The translations under genes were made by a program, and so were the position numbers. Below are positions 63,866 to 64,000 of a stretch of 64,000 bases of DNA, piece by piece. The DNA is taken from positions 21,147 to 85,146 of the forward strand of contig NZ_LWKZ01000006.1 of the NCBI RefSeq assembly GCF_001905005.1, in the 5' to 3' direction. The notes below the pieces were generated by a model. It ran no database searches and was not told the origin of the DNA. It worked only from the letters and a program-made list of their open reading frames with translations. This DNA is from Streptomyces sp. CB02923 (GTDB lineage Bacteria > Actinomycetota > Actinomycetes > Streptomycetales > Streptomycetaceae). The first letter of the stretch is position 1; every line of letters starts with the position of its first letter.

Positions 63866-64000
63866 ATGCTCGAGGAGGCCCTCGAGCACCTCGTAAAGGG
63901 CATCGTCGACAACCCCGACGACGTGCAGGTCGCCTCGCGTACCCTGCGCCGCGGGCGCGTTCTGGAGGTCCGAGTGCACCCCGACGACCTCGGAAAGGTG
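63866..64000 (+). CDS. khpA: KH-domain RNA-binding protein (partial, continues beyond window)
   Basis: The first 45 codons, M-L-E-E-A-L-E-H-L-V-K-G-I-V-D-N-P-D-D-V, match KhpA, a small KH-domain protein that regulates RNA and cell division with KhpB. It starts 2 bp after the rpsP stop, the conserved order in bacteria. The KH G-x-x-G loop lies past the window edge. Confidence 0.92.
   Translation, partial: MLEEALEHLVKGIVDNPDDVQVASRTLRRGRVLEVRVHPDDLGKV

Overview
This window is a stretch of Streptomyces (or a close relative) chromosome. It is very GC-rich, uses many GTG and TTG starts, and carries a gene order that I recognise from memory as the conserved Streptomyces core segment running from ndgR-leuCD-hupS through recG, coaD, rnc, smc, ftsY, nsdA, amtB-glnK-glnD and ffh to rpsP. 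No database was consulted.

Layout. 0-3 kb: a DUF397 gene, a HAD phosphatase, five tRNA genes (Gln-Glu-Glu-Gln-Glu), and a divergent MerR regulator/DUF4188 pair sharing a three-half-site operator. 3-7.3 kb: ndgR and leuCD diverge from a palindromic operator; then a small conserved gene and hupS, a histone-like protein with a long Lys/Ala tail. 7.4-16.6 kb: cofC, plsC-gpsA-ddl, a DUF3515 lipoprotein, a stand-alone AsnC ligand domain, thiL, thiD, rpmB and a DAK-type fatty acid kinase gene. 16.7-25.2 kb: recG, rsmD, coaD, a coiled-coil protein, the YceD gene, rpmF, rnc and mutM. 25.3-29.7 kb: accessory genes (HxlR regulator plus flavodoxin-fold oxidoreductase, a low-GC membrane protein, a CAP-domain protein) and acyP. 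30-39.7 kb: smc, the glucose permease glcP, an LLM flavin enzyme with an NCS1 permease, and ftsY. 39.9-51.1 kb: a prim-pol-like gene, nsdA behind a 1.3 kb repeat-rich spacer, the nitrogen operon amtB-glnK-glnD with a GlnR box, and ffh. 51.3-59.6 kb: eight minus-strand genes equivalent to the Escherichia coli yhfSTU-php-yhfWXYZ cluster. 59.9-64 kb: a methyltransferase, an archaeal-type proS, a SprT-like zinc protein, rpsP and the start of khpA.

Two things stand out. First, recG is interrupted inside its Walker A motif (GSGK/T) by an in-frame 339-residue intein with a LAGLIDADG endonuclease. It starts with Ala, not Cys or Ser, and has the Trp/Cys/Thr triad that defines class 3 inteins. Second, the yhf-type operon carries a complete, tightly coupled set of genes: membrane protein, two PLP enzymes, a metal hydrolase, a degenerate phosphopentomutase, a DUF2620 protein, a PRD protein and a GntR-like regulator. 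Its pathway is not known to me in any organism.

Two further patterns recur. Short tandem repeats (7 to 24 bp units) sit in or beside at least seven spacers or linker regions between 39.8 and 58.6 kb. Many genes lack a Shine-Dalgarno and have a TANNNT -10 box 6 to 9 nt before the start codon, which predicts leaderless mRNAs.
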